NCBI RefSeq assembly: GCF_000296465.1
Contig: NZ_JH815204.1
Coordinates: 434,001 to 498,000 of the forward strand
Length of the DNA: 64,000 nucleotides
Source of the DNA: Barnesiella intestinihominis YIT 11860
GTDB lineage: Bacteria > Bacteroidota > Bacteroidia > Bacteroidales > Barnesiellaceae
Direction of reading: 5' to 3'
Part shown: one piece after another, positions 63,854 to 64,000 of the stretch
Layout of the letters: each line of letters starts with the position of its first letter
Numbering within the stretch: position 1 is the first letter of the stretch
Made by a program: the position numbers and the translations under genes
Notes under the pieces: generated by a model
What the model was told of the DNA's origin: nothing
Seen by the model: only the letters and a program-made list of their open reading frames with translations
Database searches by the model: none

Positions 63854-64000
63854 TTAGAAATCGAGGCCATCGTCCCAGTTTGGATTTTGAGAGAGCGTCC
63901 CGTTGCTAAGTAGCCGTTCTTGGGTGGGGATAGGATATAGATAGTCCCTATCTTCTCTCCATTGGCGGGGTTCTTTCTCGATGTCGTGGCAGATGATGTT
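63854..64000 (-). CDS. SusD/RagB family lipoprotein, C-terminal fragment
   Basis: The last 48 codons of a gene that continues beyond the window edge. The frame reads REDRDYLYPIPTQERLLS...LSQNPNW and then a stop at 63854-63856. The YLYPIP and NPxW motifs at the very C-terminus are hallmarks of SusD-type surface glycan-binding proteins, which pair with SusC TonB receptors. The cut is due to the window, not a truncation. A susC gene is expected further upstream on this strand. Confidence 0.85.
   Translation of the reverse strand, partial: NIICHDIEKEPRQWREDRDYLYPIPTQERLLSNGTLSQNPNWDDGLDF

Noticed and set aside
1-64000. tRNA, rRNA or CRISPR arrays
   Set aside because: No cloverleaf-like intergenic segment, no rRNA-like sequence and no regularly spaced short repeats were seen by reading the gaps.

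Overview
The window is a compact piece of a Bacteroidales chromosome, probably from a gut-type anaerobe. Promoters follow the Bacteroidetes pattern (TTG, about 19-20 bases, TAnnTTTG), lipoproteins are many, and the gene content is typical of the order: long NusB, Bacteroidetes-type omega subunit, GldB, DUF4301, DUF5606, CBM20-carrying MalQ, a SusD tail and a type IX secretion sorting tail. Genus cannot be fixed by eye; a Barnesiella/Coprobacter/Parabacteroides-like relative is a guess. Almost everything is housekeeping, with small accessory patches.

Left part (0-22 kb): a PII-like protein, a WG-repeat lipoprotein and a PHP phosphatase read rightwards and meet a seven-gene leftward operon (pspC-like, uvrB, fhs, ygiQ, an S9 peptidase, and an ABC pair resembling the FetAB iron exporter). 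That operon starts from two tandem repeats that each contain a promoter. Rightwards from 12.6 kb come bamD-rpoZ, nusB, yajC, a YbbR-domain gene with coaE, and a DUF5606 gene. These face a leftward block of comEC, a LysR regulator, aroE and gldB.

Middle (22-41 kb): a cell-wall amidase, an MlaD/MCE lipid-transport protein, dnaA, a nitroreductase, B12-dependent ribonucleotide reductase nrdJ, malQ, cysK, an SLC45-type sugar transporter, endonuclease IV, a thioredoxin-fold lipoprotein that has lost its CXXC site, a GIY-YIG protein, a zinc-ribbon protein, a WYL regulator, and the rpsF-rpsR-rplI operon.

Right part (41-64 kb): an MFS efflux gene bracketed by two 192-bp MITE-like elements, hsp20, an orphan gene, sdaA, a MarR regulator with a secreted hydrolase, a long (p)ppGpp synthetase with a ruined hydrolase site, DUF4301, a DEAD-box helicase, a class III Fic protein, and a metal-handling operon (Cys/His-rich membrane protein, TonB receptor, HMA protein). 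It ends with an outer-membrane barrel, a DHA2 exporter, a secreted EEP nuclease/phosphatase with a T9SS tail, and the 3' end of a SusD gene.

I found no clear undescribed multi-gene system, no CRISPR array, no tRNA or rRNA and no prophage. The most distinctive items are the promoter-bearing dispersed repeats, the MITE pair, the Rel protein with a degenerate HD site but a bifunctional-type RXKD motif, the autoinhibited Fic protein, and the metal-handling operon.
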